Shown here piece after piece: positions 8,978 to 17,924 of a stretch of DNA of 64,000 nucleotides (position 1 is its first letter; each line of letters begins with the position of its first letter). The DNA comes from Mycolicibacter sp. MU0102 (GTDB taxonomy: Bacteria > Actinomycetota > Actinomycetes > Mycobacteriales > Mycobacteriaceae): assembly GCF_963378105.1 (NCBI RefSeq), contig NZ_OY726398.1:3968001-4032000 (forward strand), read 5' to 3'. The translations under genes were made by a program, and so were the position numbers. The notes under the pieces were generated by a model that was given only the letters and a program-made list of their open reading frames with translations, ran no database searches and was not told the DNA's origin.

Positions 8978-9718
8978 ATGGGGCGTGTAGACGACAAGGT
9001 AGCCCTGATCAGCGGGGGTGCGCGCGGCATGGGCGCGGCCGACGCTCGAATGCTGGTCAACGAGGGCGCCAAGGTGGTCATCGGCGACGTGTTGGACGAA
9101 GAGGGCGCGGCGCTCGCGGCAGAACTGGGTGACGCCGCGCGGTATGTGCATCTCGACGTTCGCGACCCGGAGCAGTGGGCCACCGCGGTGAGCGTCGCGG
9201 TCGAGACGTTCGGGAAGCTGAACGTGTTGGTCAACAACGCCGGGACCGTCGCACTGGGCCCGCTGCGCAAGTTCGATCTGGATCAGTGGCACAACGTCAT
9301 TGACGTGAATCTCAACGGCACGTTCCTGGGGATGCGCGCCTCCATCGATTCGATGATCGCCGCCGGCGGCGGGTCCATCATCAATGTGTCCTCGATCGAG
9401 GGTCTGCGCGGCGCCCCGATGGTGCACCCCTATGTGGCCTCGAAATGGGCGGTGCGCGGACTGACCAAGTCCGCCGCTCTCGAACTGGCCCGCCACAACA
9501 TTCGGGTCAACTCGCTGCACCCCGGTTTCATCCGCACCCCGATGACCGAGCATCTGCCCGAGGACATGGTGACCATTCCGCTGGGGCGGCCCGGCACCTC
9601 CGACGAAGTCGCCACCTTCGTGCTGTTCTTGGCCAGCGACGAGTCTTCCTACGCCACAGGTTCGGAGTTCGTCATGGACGGCGGTCTGGTCACCGATGTT
9701 CCGCACAAAAATGGTTGA
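8978..9718 (+). CDS. Short-chain dehydrogenase, 3-alpha/20-beta-hydroxysteroid-dehydrogenase-like
   Basis: A 246-residue SDR with SGGARGMG, NNAG and catalytic YVASK, ending in MDGG. The acidic GDV after beta-2 indicates NAD(H). The sequence pattern (RVDDKVALISGGARGMGAA, DVRDPEQWATAV) resembles actinobacterial FabG3/3-alpha,20-beta-hydroxysteroid dehydrogenases. ATG 8978 has the better spacing from the AAAGGCGG ribosome site; ATG 8972 is the alternative. A CYP125-like P450 lies downstream, so action on a steroid-like hydroxyl is a fair inference. Confidence 0.82.
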   Translation: MGRVDDKVALISGGARGMGAADARMLVNEGAKVVIGDVLDEEGAALAAELGDAARYVHLDVRDPEQWATAVSVAVETFGKLNVLVNNAGTVALGPLRKFDLDQWHNVIDVNLNGTFLGMRASIDSMIAAGGGSIINVSSIEGLRGAPMVHPYVASKWAVRGLTKSAALELARHNIRVNSLHPGFIRTPMTEHLPEDMVTIPLGRPGTSDEVATFVLFLASDESSYATGSEFVMDGGLVTDVPHKNG

Positions 9719-9757
9719 CACTCGGTCATACACCTAGCCATCATGTGTATGCCCGAG
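9715..9757 (+). promoter_or_regulatory. Promoter/operator region of the CYP125-like gene: TTGACA plus a long inverted repeat
   Basis: TTGACA at 9715-9720 overlaps the preceding SDR stop and could be a -35 element. Directly after it lies an inverted repeat with arms CTCGGTCATACAC (9721-9733) and GTGTATGCCCGAG (9745-9757), 12 of 13 positions complementary, with an 11-bp spacer. No T-tract follows the right arm, so an operator or an mRNA hairpin is more likely than an intrinsic terminator. It ends 33 bp before the GTG at 9790. Confidence 0.55.
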
Positions 9758-9789
9758 CGAGGTTCATCATGCTCCAGTGACAACCAAAG

Positions 9790-11040
9790 GTGTTCGTCTT
9801 GACATCAACGCAATCAGCTTGTCCGTTCGGTTCGGGTTTCGATTTCACCGATCCGGATGTCCTGCTCCACGGCATGCCGATCACCCAGTTCGCCGAGCTG
9901 CGCAAGACCGCGCCGATCTGGTGGAACGAACAGCCGTCGCACAGCAACATCTTCGATGACGGCGGCTACTGGGTCATCAGCAAACATCAACACATCAAAG
10001 AGATCTCGCGCGACAACGACGTGTGGTCGACCAACGCCAAGGGCGCGGTCATGCGCCTGCCCGACGGCATCTCCGCCGACCAGTTGGACCTGACCAAGGC
10101 GTTGTTGATCAACCATGACCCGCCCGAGCACACCCGACTGCGCAAACTGGTGTCCCGACTGTTCACGCCCCGCTCCGTGAGTGCGCTGGAAGCGACGCTG
10201 GCCCAGTCGGCACGCGACATCGTCGCTGCGGCGGCCGAGAAGGACAGCGGCAATTTCGTCGACGACATCGCGATGCAACTGCCGCTGTTGGCGATCGCCG
10301 ATCTGCTCGGGGTTCCCGAGGCCGATCGGGAGAAGCTGTTCCACTGGACCAACTCGATCATGAACACCGACGACCCGGATTTCGACTCCGATCCGGCAAT
10401 GGCCAACGCCGAGTTGATGGGCTACGCGTACACCATGGCCGAGGAGCGGCGGCGCTGCCCGGCCGACGACATCGTCACCCGGCTGGTCCAGGCCGACATC
10501 GACGGTGAAGCGCTCGGCGAGACCGAGTTCGCGTTCTTCGTCATCCTGCTGGCGGTGGCGGGCAACGAGACCACCCGCAACGCCATGACGCACGGCATCA
10601 ACGCGTTCGCGGAAAACCCCGATCAGTGGGAGCTCTACAAGCGGCAGCGCCCCGAGACCGCCGTCGACGAGATCGTGCGCTGGGCGACCCCGGTGCACTG
10701 CTTCCAGCGCACCGCGAAAGTCGACACCGAGCTGGGCGGGGTGGCCATCAGCAAAGGCCAGCGGGTCGGGCTGTTCTACAGCTCGGCCAACTACGACGAA
10801 GAGGTCTTCGACCGGCCGTTCAGCTTCGACATCCTGCGCGACCCCAACCCGCACCTGGCGTTCGGCGGGCAGGGCACCCACTACTGCATCGGTGCCAACT
10901 TGGCCCGGATGGAGATCCGGCTGATCTTCGACGAAATCGCCAACCAGCTCCCGGATATCGCAAAGCTGGCCGAGCCACAACGACTGCGCTCCGGCTGGAT
11001 CAACGGCGTCAAAGATCTGCAGGTCGCCTACCACGGCTAG
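9790..11040 (+). CDS. Cytochrome P450, CYP125-like (steroid C26/C27 monooxygenase family)
   Basis: About 416 residues from GTG 9790; TTG 9799 is also possible. The heme loop is FGGQGTHYCIGANLARME, the I-helix VAGNETTRNAMTHG, and the K-helix DEIVRWATPV. These, with GFDFTDPDV near the N-terminus and the C-terminal RLRSGWINGVKDLQV, closely resemble M. tuberculosis CYP125, which oxidises the terminal side-chain carbon of cholesterol. It is probably a paralogue rather than the canonical gene, which lies elsewhere in mycobacterial genomes. A strong inverted repeat precedes it. Confidence 0.88.
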   Translation: MFVLTSTQSACPFGSGFDFTDPDVLLHGMPITQFAELRKTAPIWWNEQPSHSNIFDDGGYWVISKHQHIKEISRDNDVWSTNAKGAVMRLPDGISADQLDLTKALLINHDPPEHTRLRKLVSRLFTPRSVSALEATLAQSARDIVAAAAEKDSGNFVDDIAMQLPLLAIADLLGVPEADREKLFHWTNSIMNTDDPDFDSDPAMANAELMGYAYTMAEERRRCPADDIVTRLVQADIDGEALGETEFAFFVILLAVAGNETTRNAMTHGINAFAENPDQWELYKRQRPETAVDEIVRWATPVHCFQRTAKVDTELGGVAISKGQRVGLFYSSANYDEEVFDRPFSFDILRDPNPHLAFGGQGTHYCIGANLARMEIRLIFDEIANQLPDIAKLAEPQRLRSGWINGVKDLQVAYHG

Positions 11041-11074
11041 GCCGTCGGCGGCGCGAATCGGCGGTGTGGAGGTA

Positions 11075-11100
11075 GGGGTTCGAAGGGGTTCGAACGAACC
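11075..11100. repeat. Tandem 10-bp repeat plus palindrome upstream of adhB
   Basis: GGGGTTCGAA occurs twice in direct tandem (11075-11084, 11085-11094). The second copy runs into a perfect 14-bp palindrome GGTTCGAACGAACC (11087-11100). The site is 84 bp before the adhB start in a 143-bp intergenic region, so it is a candidate regulator-binding site. Confidence 0.5.
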
Positions 11101-11183
11101 TCCCCGCGGCCCCGTAGTCGGTTATAGGCTCCGAGCAGGGGACTGCCGGACGTCCGGAAATTCAAGAGGAAAGCAGGTTTGCG

Positions 11184-12311
11184 GTGAAGACAAAGGGTGC
11201 GTTGCTCTGGGAGTTCAACAAGCCGTGGTCGGTCGAGGAGATCGAGATCGGTGACCCCCAGAAAGACGAGGTCAAGATTCAGATGGAGGCGGCCGGAATG
11301 TGCCACTCCGACCACCATCTGATGACCGGCAGCATCCCCATGGCCGGCTTCCCAGTCCTCGGCGGGCACGAGGGCGCCGGCATCGTCACCGAGGTAGGCC
11401 CCGGGGTGGAAGACATCGCCCCCGGCGACCACGTGGTGCTGTCCTTCATTCCGTCCTGTGGCAGCTGTCCGACCTGTCAGTCCGGATTGCGCAACCTGTG
11501 CGACCTGGGTGCTGGCCTGCTCAACGGCGTGGCCGTTAGCGATGGCACCTTCCGTGTCACCGCACGCGGCGAGGGCGTCTACCCGATGACGCTGCTGGGC
11601 ACATTCTCACCGTGGATGGTGGTGCACAAATCTTCGGTGGTGAAGATCGACCCGTCGATTCCGTTCGAGGTAGCCTGCCTGGTCGGCTGCGGCGTCACCA
11701 CCGGCTACGGCTCGGCTGTCCGCAGCGCCGACATCCGCCCGGGTGAAGATGTCGCGATCGTCGGCGTCGGCGGTGTGGGCATGTCGGCACTGCAGGGCGC
11801 GGTCAATGCCGGTGCTCGCAACATCTTCGTCATCGACCCGGTGGACTGGAAGCGCGACCAGGCGCTGAAGTTCGGCGCCACGCACGTCTACCCCGACATC
11901 TTCGCCGCGATGGGCGGCATGATGGAGGTCACCCATGGCCTGATGGCCCGCAAGGTGATCGTCACCGTCGGCGAGGTGCACGGCGCCGACGTCGACAACT
12001 ACATGATCTTGACCGCCAAGGGCGGTACCTGCGTACTCACCGCGATGGGGTCCATGCTCGACAACCAGGTCACACTCAACCTGGCGATGCTGACGCTGCT
12101 GCAGAAGAACCTGCAGGGCACCATCTTCGGCGGCGGAAACCCGCAGTACGACATCCCGCAGCTGCTGTCGATGTACAAGGTCGGCAAGCTGAACCTCGAT
12201 GACATGGTGACCCGCCAGTACAAGCTGGAGCAGATCAACGAGGGCTACCAGGACATGCTGGACGGCAAGAACATTCGCGGCATCATCCGCTACACCGACG
12301 CGGATCGCTAA
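11184..12311 (+). CDS. adhB: Zinc, NDMA-type alcohol dehydrogenase (AdhB, Rv0761c-like), probably mycofactocin-dependent
   Basis: A 375-residue class-III-like zinc alcohol dehydrogenase. Catalytic zinc ligands lie in AAGMCHSDHHL and GGHEGAGIV, and the structural zinc cysteines in SCGSCPTCQSGLRNLC. The NAD Rossmann motif is VGVGGVGMSAL. Length and motifs match the actinobacterial NDMA-dependent alcohol dehydrogenase family, whose members are linked to the redox cofactor mycofactocin. GTG 11184 follows AGAGGAAAGCAGG. The gene ends 7 bp before an IS30-family element. Mycofactocin dependence is inferred from family membership. Confidence 0.88.
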   Translation: MKTKGALLWEFNKPWSVEEIEIGDPQKDEVKIQMEAAGMCHSDHHLMTGSIPMAGFPVLGGHEGAGIVTEVGPGVEDIAPGDHVVLSFIPSCGSCPTCQSGLRNLCDLGAGLLNGVAVSDGTFRVTARGEGVYPMTLLGTFSPWMVVHKSSVVKIDPSIPFEVACLVGCGVTTGYGSAVRSADIRPGEDVAIVGVGGVGMSALQGAVNAGARNIFVIDPVDWKRDQALKFGATHVYPDIFAAMGGMMEVTHGLMARKVIVTVGEVHGADVDNYMILTAKGGTCVLTAMGSMLDNQVTLNLAMLTLLQKNLQGTIFGGGNPQYDIPQLLSMYKVGKLNLDDMVTRQYKLEQINEGYQDMLDGKNIRGIIRYTDADR

Positions 12312-12318
12312 ATCTCCA

Positions 12319-13695
12319 GTTGACTCTGCGCTGAGGGCGACGAAGTGCGACCTGGGCTCAGGGGGTGGTTGCAACACTTCGTAGTTGGGGGTGTTGATGA
12401 CTGGTCAACCGCAGGTGTTGTCGGTGCAGCGTCGGTTCTGGGATTTGATCGCTGCGGGATGCTCGTCGTCAGACGCTGCTCTGTTGGTCGGCGTGTCGGT
12501 GACCTGTGGCGGTAAATGGTTCCGCAGATTCGGTGGTGTGAACCCACGAATGCAGGATCCGCAGGGACGCAAACGACCGCGACTGTCACCGGACGACCGT
12601 GAACAGATCATGATCGGCACCGCTGGCGGGGAGTCGATCCGTTCAATCGCCGGCCGGCTCAACCGGGCTCCGTCGACGATCATGCGCGAGATCCACGCCA
12701 ATGGCCGGTGCCGTACCGCGCCAGGTCGTTACCGAGCGAAGTACCGGTTCGGTGCTCGCCGAGCGGGCTGGGATGCCAAGTCCGGCTATTCGGCACGGAT
12801 CGCGCAACGCCGCAGCGAAGAACGGGCGCGGCGCCCCAAAGCGGGAAAGCTGGCCCGCCACCGGGCGCTGCGCGAGGAGGTGCAAGCGTTGTTGGTCATG
12901 AAATACAGCCCGCAGCAGATCGCTGGGCTGTTGGCCAAGACCTACCCTGACCGCCCGGAGATGCAGGTGTCCCACGAGACCATCTACAAGGCGCTCTACG
13001 TGCAAGGACGCGGCGAGCTGCGCCGTGAGCTGACTCAGTGCCTGCGCACCGGGCGAGCGCTGCGCAAACCCCGTGCACGTACCGGCCGCCCCACCTCGCA
13101 GGGCCGGATTGCGGGCATGGTCAATATCAGCCAACGTCCCGCCGAGGCCGCCGACCGTGCCGTCCCCGGCCATTGGGAAGGCGACTTGATCATCGGCAAG
13201 AACCAGGCCTCCCAGATCGGCACCCTCGTGGAGCGCTCCACCGGATTCGTCCAGTTGCTGCATCTGCCGGCACGTCGCGACCCCGAAACGGTGGCCGAGG
13301 CGATGATCGCTGCGATCAAAACCCTGCCTGAAGCCCTACGTCGGTCCCTGACCTGGGACCAAGGCAGCGAAATGCATCACCATGCCCGTATCAGCTTCGA
13401 AGCCGACATCGACATCTACTTCTGCGACCCGCACTCACCATGGCAGCGCGGCAGCAACGAAAACACCAACGGGCTACTGCGCCAATATTTCCCGAAGGGC
13501 ACCGACCTGTCAGTGCACTCCGCCGACTACCTCGCCGAAGTCGCCGCCGAACTCAACGGACGACCCCGCAAACGCTTCGACTGGGACAGCCCCGCCCAAG
13601 TCCTCAAGCGACTACTGTCACCCCCGACAGAAACCACTGTTGCAACCAAACCATGAATCCGCCCGAGAAGCACCCGCCCTCAGTGCAGAGTCAAC
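12319..13695 (+). mobile_element. IS30-family insertion sequence, 1,377 bp
   Basis: The element has 21-bp terminal inverted repeats with one mismatch. The left end at 12319-12339 begins GTTGACTCTGCGCTGAGG; the right end at 13675-13695 reads, on the complement, GTTGACTCTGCACTGAGG. A single transposase gene fills the interior. No target duplication is evident (CCA on the left, GAA on the right), so the ends may have rearranged. It lies 7 bp after adhB and 6 bp before the YceI stop. In M. tuberculosis Rv0760c follows adhB here, so the insertion may have been accompanied by loss of that gene. Confidence 0.88.
12397..13656 (+). CDS. IS30-family DDE transposase
   Basis: About 419 residues from ATG 12397; in-frame GTG 12391 and TTG 12385 are alternatives. 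An N-terminal helix-turn-helix region (GGESIRSIAGRLNRAPSTIM) precedes an RNase H-like catalytic core with WEGDLIIGK, WDQGSEMHHH and the glutamate in GSNENTNGLLRQYFPKGTD. That last block is diagnostic for IS30 transposases. The reading frame appears intact, so the element may be active. Confidence 0.93.
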   Translation: MTGQPQVLSVQRRFWDLIAAGCSSSDAALLVGVSVTCGGKWFRRFGGVNPRMQDPQGRKRPRLSPDDREQIMIGTAGGESIRSIAGRLNRAPSTIMREIHANGRCRTAPGRYRAKYRFGARRAGWDAKSGYSARIAQRRSEERARRPKAGKLARHRALREEVQALLVMKYSPQQIAGLLAKTYPDRPEMQVSHETIYKALYVQGRGELRRELTQCLRTGRALRKPRARTGRPTSQGRIAGMVNISQRPAEAADRAVPGHWEGDLIIGKNQASQIGTLVERSTGFVQLLHLPARRDPETVAEAMIAAIKTLPEALRRSLTWDQGSEMHHHARISFEADIDIYFCDPHSPWQRGSNENTNGLLRQYFPKGTDLSVHSADYLAEVAAELNGRPRKRFDWDSPAQVLKRLLSPPTETTVATKP

Positions 13696-13701
13696 GAAGA
13701 A

Positions 13702-14232
13702 TTAGGCCGGCCGGAAGACCAAGCTGGCCTTGAGCCTGGTCCGGTTGCCGACCATGCCCAGAAAGTTCCCTTCCACCGCAAACTGCTTGCGGGTGACGAT
13801 CGCCTCGGTGGTCAGCCGCACGCCGCCGTCTTCGAGCGGGGTCACCTCGACTTCCAACGGCAACGGTCCGGTGATGCCCTTGACGGTCAGCTCGGCATCC
13901 AGCCGGGCGACATCGCCGCCGGCCGGTTCCCCACCGGTGACCACGACGGTGATGTCGGGGTAATGGTCGGTGTTGAAGAAATTCGATCGACGCAGGTCGT
14001 GGTCACGAGTGCCCAATCCGGTGTTGATCGAGGCGGCCTTGATATCGACCCGGCCCGACACCGTCTTGTCACGCTTGATCTCGCCGCTGCCGCTGAATTC
14101 GGTGAATGCGCCCCGGACCTTCAGCGCGCCCCACATGGTTCCGTTCTGGAATCGGACACTTGACTGCCCGGGATCCAGATTCCAGGCTCCCACTGCCTTA
14201 GGACTGCTGAGAAATGTTGCGACAGATGACAT
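13702..14232 (-). CDS. YceI-family lipid-binding protein
   Basis: A 176-residue protein. ATG 14232 is chosen because AGAGGAGATGAG precedes it. It shows the YceI hallmarks GAWNLDPGQSSVRF at the start, then DHDLRRSNFFNTDHYPDITV and a C-terminal GNRTRLKASLVFRPA. YceI proteins form a beta-barrel that binds isoprenoid-like lipids. No signal peptide is seen, so it is probably cytosolic. It is convergent with the IS30 element and divergent from the HIT gene. Confidence 0.88.
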   Translation of the reverse strand: MSSVATFLSSPKAVGAWNLDPGQSSVRFQNGTMWGALKVRGAFTEFSGSGEIKRDKTVSGRVDIKAASINTGLGTRDHDLRRSNFFNTDHYPDITVVVTGGEPAGGDVARLDAELTVKGITGPLPLEVEVTPLEDGGVRLTTEAIVTRKQFAVEGNFLGMVGNRTRLKASLVFRPA

Positions 14233-14353
14233 CTCATCTCCTCTGCCTCTGGCGTGGCAAGCCCGCACTACGGGTATTCAGGGGTATCAGCCCGTTTTCG
14301 ATGATACGCAGCAGCGGCCGTTTAATCTGGCACTCGGCGCATATGCTGAACCC

Positions 14354-14758
14354 ATGACCACCGTGTTCACCAAAATCATCAACCGGGAGCTGCCGGGTCG
14401 ATTCGTCTACGAGGACGACGACGTCGTCGCCTTCTTGACCATCGAACCGATGACCCAGGGCCACACGCTGGTGGTACCCCGCGCCGAGATCGACGGGTGG
14501 CAGAACATTGACAACGCGGCGTTCAACCAGGTGATGGCGGTAGCGCAGAAGATCGGCAAAGCGGTGTGCCGAGCGTTCGACACCGAGCGGGCCGGCATGA
14601 TCATCGCCGGCCTAGAAGTCCCCCACCTGCACGTCCATGTCTTTCCGACCCGCAGCCTGTCCGACTTCGGTTTCGCCGGCGTGGACCGCAATCCGTCAGC
14701 GGAATCGCTCGACGAGGCGCAGGCCAAGATCAAGGCCGCGTTGGTCGAACTGGGCTGA
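14354..14758 (+). CDS. HIT-family nucleotide hydrolase (Rv0759c-like)
   Basis: A 134-residue HIT protein. The histidine triad is in PHLHVHVFP, and the N-terminal FTKIINRELPGRFVYEDDDV is typical of the Hint branch. These enzymes hydrolyse AMP-N or AMP-O linkages in small nucleotides. The start is ATG 14354 in a longer open frame; the upstream extension lacks family similarity. Its stop lies 3 bp from the convergent phoR stop, the same arrangement as Rv0759c-phoR. Confidence 0.92.
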   Translation: MTTVFTKIINRELPGRFVYEDDDVVAFLTIEPMTQGHTLVVPRAEIDGWQNIDNAAFNQVMAVAQKIGKAVCRAFDTERAGMIIAGLEVPHLHVHVFPTRSLSDFGFAGVDRNPSAESLDEAQAKIKAALVELG

Positions 14759-14761
14759 GCT

Positions 14762-16225
14762 TCAGACGATCTCAGCGGGTAACTCGGCCGCACGAGCCGA
14801 GGTGTCGGCAAGACGCGGCAGCGAGACCCGGAACGTGCAGCCCTGTCCCGGCGGAGAGCTGACGGTCACCGAGCCATGGTGCGCCCGCGTCAGCGAGTCG
14901 ACGATCGACAGCCCTAACCCGGTGCCGCCGCTGGCTCGCGCCCGTGATGAGTCGGTCCGGAAGAACCGCTCGAAGACCCGCTCCACATCCTCCTCGCTCA
15001 TCCCGGGCCCCTGGTCGACGACCTCGAGGATGGCGTCGTCGCCCTCAGTACCGACCCGCACGGTGATCGCGGTGCCGTCCGGGGTGTGCTGCAGCGCATT
15101 GGAGACCAGGTTGCTCAGCACCTGCCGCAGCCGGGCTTCATCGCCGAGCACTTCGGGGGTTCCGGGGCCGTCGAAGACCTCGAGTTCGACGGCGCGATTC
15201 GGTGCGATGGCCCGGGCGTCGTGCACAGCGTCGGTGGCCAACACCAACAGGTCGACCCAGTGGCGCTCCAGCGGACGCTGAGCATCGGTTCGGGCCAGCA
15301 ACAGCAGGTCCTCGACGAGCAGGCCCATCCGGCGGGCTTCGCTTTCGATGCGCGACATCAGCAGTTCCACATCGCGGGCCGCGCCCTGCCGGTACAGCTC
15401 GGCGAAGCCGCGAATCGTGGTGAGCGGGGTGCGCAGTTCGTGGCTGGCATCGGTGATGAACCGCCGCATCCGCTCCTCGGAGTTGCGCGCGCTTTCCGCC
15501 GAGTCCGCCGAGGAGGCCACCGCCTCCTGGATCTGCGCCAGCATGCCATTGAGCGCCAACGTGAGGCGTCCGACTTCGGTACGCGGATCACGTTCGGGCA
15601 CACGGCTGTCCAACTGGCCGGCAGCGATTGCGGCCGCGGTCCGTTCGACCTCGGCCAGCGGCCGCAGGCTGCGGTTGACCACCACATAGCCGGCGGCGCC
15701 CAGCACCAACAGCACCCCGACGCCGATCGTCACCCGCCACCAGGCCAGGTAGCGCAGCGTGGCCCGGGGATCGGACAGATCCCTGGCCACGGTGATCAGC
15801 CTGCCGTTCTCGCCGTGCACCGACAACGCCCGCCACTGCACGCCCGACCCGTCGACGGAGCCGATCGTGATCGGCACCGACCCCACGTCGTTGTCCGGCG
15901 GCAGCAACGGCTCGGCGTTCTGGTCATTGACGACGGTCCAGATGCTGCCGTCGGGGTCGACGTCGCGGACATAGAAGCTCGTCGGCGGGCGGCCGGGATT
16001 GGGGTCCTCGCCCTCCCTCGACGGCACCCGCCCGCGCTGTTCCAGCGCCCAGCCGTGGGCGGCGTCGATGAGTGTGGCGTCGATCCTGCCGATCAGCCGG
16101 TGCCGCAAGATTGTGGTCACGGCATACCCCTGCGCCAGTAGCCCGATGGCCACCATGGCCAGAGTGGCAGCGACCAGGCTCACTTTCAGCGGCAAGATGT
16201 CCCGAAGGGGTTTGACCGTCCCCAT
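14762..16225 (-). CDS. phoR: Sensor histidine kinase PhoR
   Basis: A 487-residue membrane sensor kinase. There are two membrane segments (residues about 15-38 and 160-184) enclosing an extracytoplasmic domain, then HAMP (RSLRPLAEVERTA), the phospho-acceptor block SHELRTPL with His near 262, and the ATPase boxes NALQHTPDG, DQGPGMS and GTGLGLSIV. It phosphorylates PhoP, encoded 63 bp upstream. In M. tuberculosis the pair controls acid response, surface lipids and ESX-1 secretion. Role here is by homology. Confidence 0.95.
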   Translation of the reverse strand: MGTVKPLRDILPLKVSLVAATLAMVAIGLLAQGYAVTTILRHRLIGRIDATLIDAAHGWALEQRGRVPSREGEDPNPGRPPTSFYVRDVDPDGSIWTVVNDQNAEPLLPPDNDVGSVPITIGSVDGSGVQWRALSVHGENGRLITVARDLSDPRATLRYLAWWRVTIGVGVLLVLGAAGYVVVNRSLRPLAEVERTAAAIAAGQLDSRVPERDPRTEVGRLTLALNGMLAQIQEAVASSADSAESARNSEERMRRFITDASHELRTPLTTIRGFAELYRQGAARDVELLMSRIESEARRMGLLVEDLLLLARTDAQRPLERHWVDLLVLATDAVHDARAIAPNRAVELEVFDGPGTPEVLGDEARLRQVLSNLVSNALQHTPDGTAITVRVGTEGDDAILEVVDQGPGMSEEDVERVFERFFRTDSSRARASGGTGLGLSIVDSLTRAHHGSVTVSSPPGQGCTFRVSLPRLADTSARAAELPAEIV

Positions 16226-16288
16226 ATGTTTCGACCTATAACCCGTTTCCGGCCTTCACGGGCCACCGTCGTTCGTCGCGGCTCGCAT

Positions 16289-17008
<720 letters not shown>

Positions 17009-17116
17009 AGCGTCAATTCCCTCGCGGTCCGGTGAAAACCACCTGGATATCGGCTGTATGTTTACTGTCAATCAAACTAGCCGATACCCGCTCCCAATGC
17101 CCCCTAGACTGGCCTG

Positions 17117-17869
17117 GTGAGCCTGGTGAGCCTGGTCAAACAGCTTATTGCCGTGTCCACCGCCCCGGCGCGGATCGGTCTGTCGATTGCCGACGCCAGT
17201 CTCGGCGTCGCCACGACAGCGCTGGGATTGGCCCGTCAGGCCCTCGGCGATGCCGGCAAGCAGGGCGCGAACAGCTCGATGGCGCACATGCTGGGCCTGG
17301 ACGACACCATCGCCCGGGCCAACCGGCTGGCCAAGTTGATGGACGACGACGCGCCGCTGGGGCGTGCGCTGGCGCCGGGCGGGCCGGCCGATCGGCTGCT
17401 GGCACCCGGCGGCCTGGTCGACCAGCTGACCGGGCCGGGAGGACTGATCGACCGGCTCACCGCCGAGGGCGGCGGGCTGCAGCGAGCCCTGCAACCCGGC
17501 GGCCTGGTGGATCAACTGACCGACGAAGACGGGCTGATCGAGCGACTGCTGGCCGAAGACGGCTTGGCGGACCGACTGCTGTCCGAAGGCGGGCTGATCG
17601 ACAAGCTGACCGCGCGCAACGGGCCCCTGGAGCAACTCGCCGGTGTCGCCGACACCCTGAGCCGGCTGGCCCCCGGCATGGAGGCCCTGGAGCCGGCGAT
17701 CGAGACCCTGCAGGAGGCGGTGATCGCGCTGACCATGGTGGTCAACCCGCTGAGCAACATCGCCGAACGAATCCCGCTGCTGCCTCGCCGATCCAGCCGG
17801 CGTTCGTCGCCCCGGACGGTGCGCTCGCAACGGGTGATCGACCAGGACCCGACCGAATCAGAGAATTGA
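17117..17869 (+). CDS. Rv0756c-like protein with tandem GGLxDxLx repeats
   Basis: About 250 residues from GTG 17117. A duplicated GTGAGCCTG leaves a second GTG start at 17126. The N-terminal 60 residues are helical and amphipathic. Residues about 85-175 carry repeats of 10-12 residues with the core GGLVDQLT, GGLIDRLT or DGLIERLL, charged on one face and leucine-rich on the other. A hydrophobic helix (AVIALTMVVNPLSNIAERI) and a basic Arg/Ser tail follow. It is divergent from phoP, as in M. tuberculosis. Function unknown; membrane association or self-assembly is a guess. Confidence 0.8.
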   Translation: MSLVSLVKQLIAVSTAPARIGLSIADASLGVATTALGLARQALGDAGKQGANSSMAHMLGLDDTIARANRLAKLMDDDAPLGRALAPGGPADRLLAPGGLVDQLTGPGGLIDRLTAEGGGLQRALQPGGLVDQLTDEDGLIERLLAEDGLADRLLSEGGLIDKLTARNGPLEQLAGVADTLSRLAPGMEALEPAIETLQEAVIALTMVVNPLSNIAERIPLLPRRSSRRSSPRTVRSQRVIDQDPTESEN

Positions 17870-17924
17870 GCCCGCTGTGGTGATGGCGGCGGCCCGCCAC
17901 GCCCCGGCGTAGGAATCCGGAACA

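Noticed and set aside
17009..17116. PhoP autoregulatory direct repeats upstream of phoP
   Set aside because: I looked for TCACAGC-like heptamers with 4-bp spacing on both strands and saw none.
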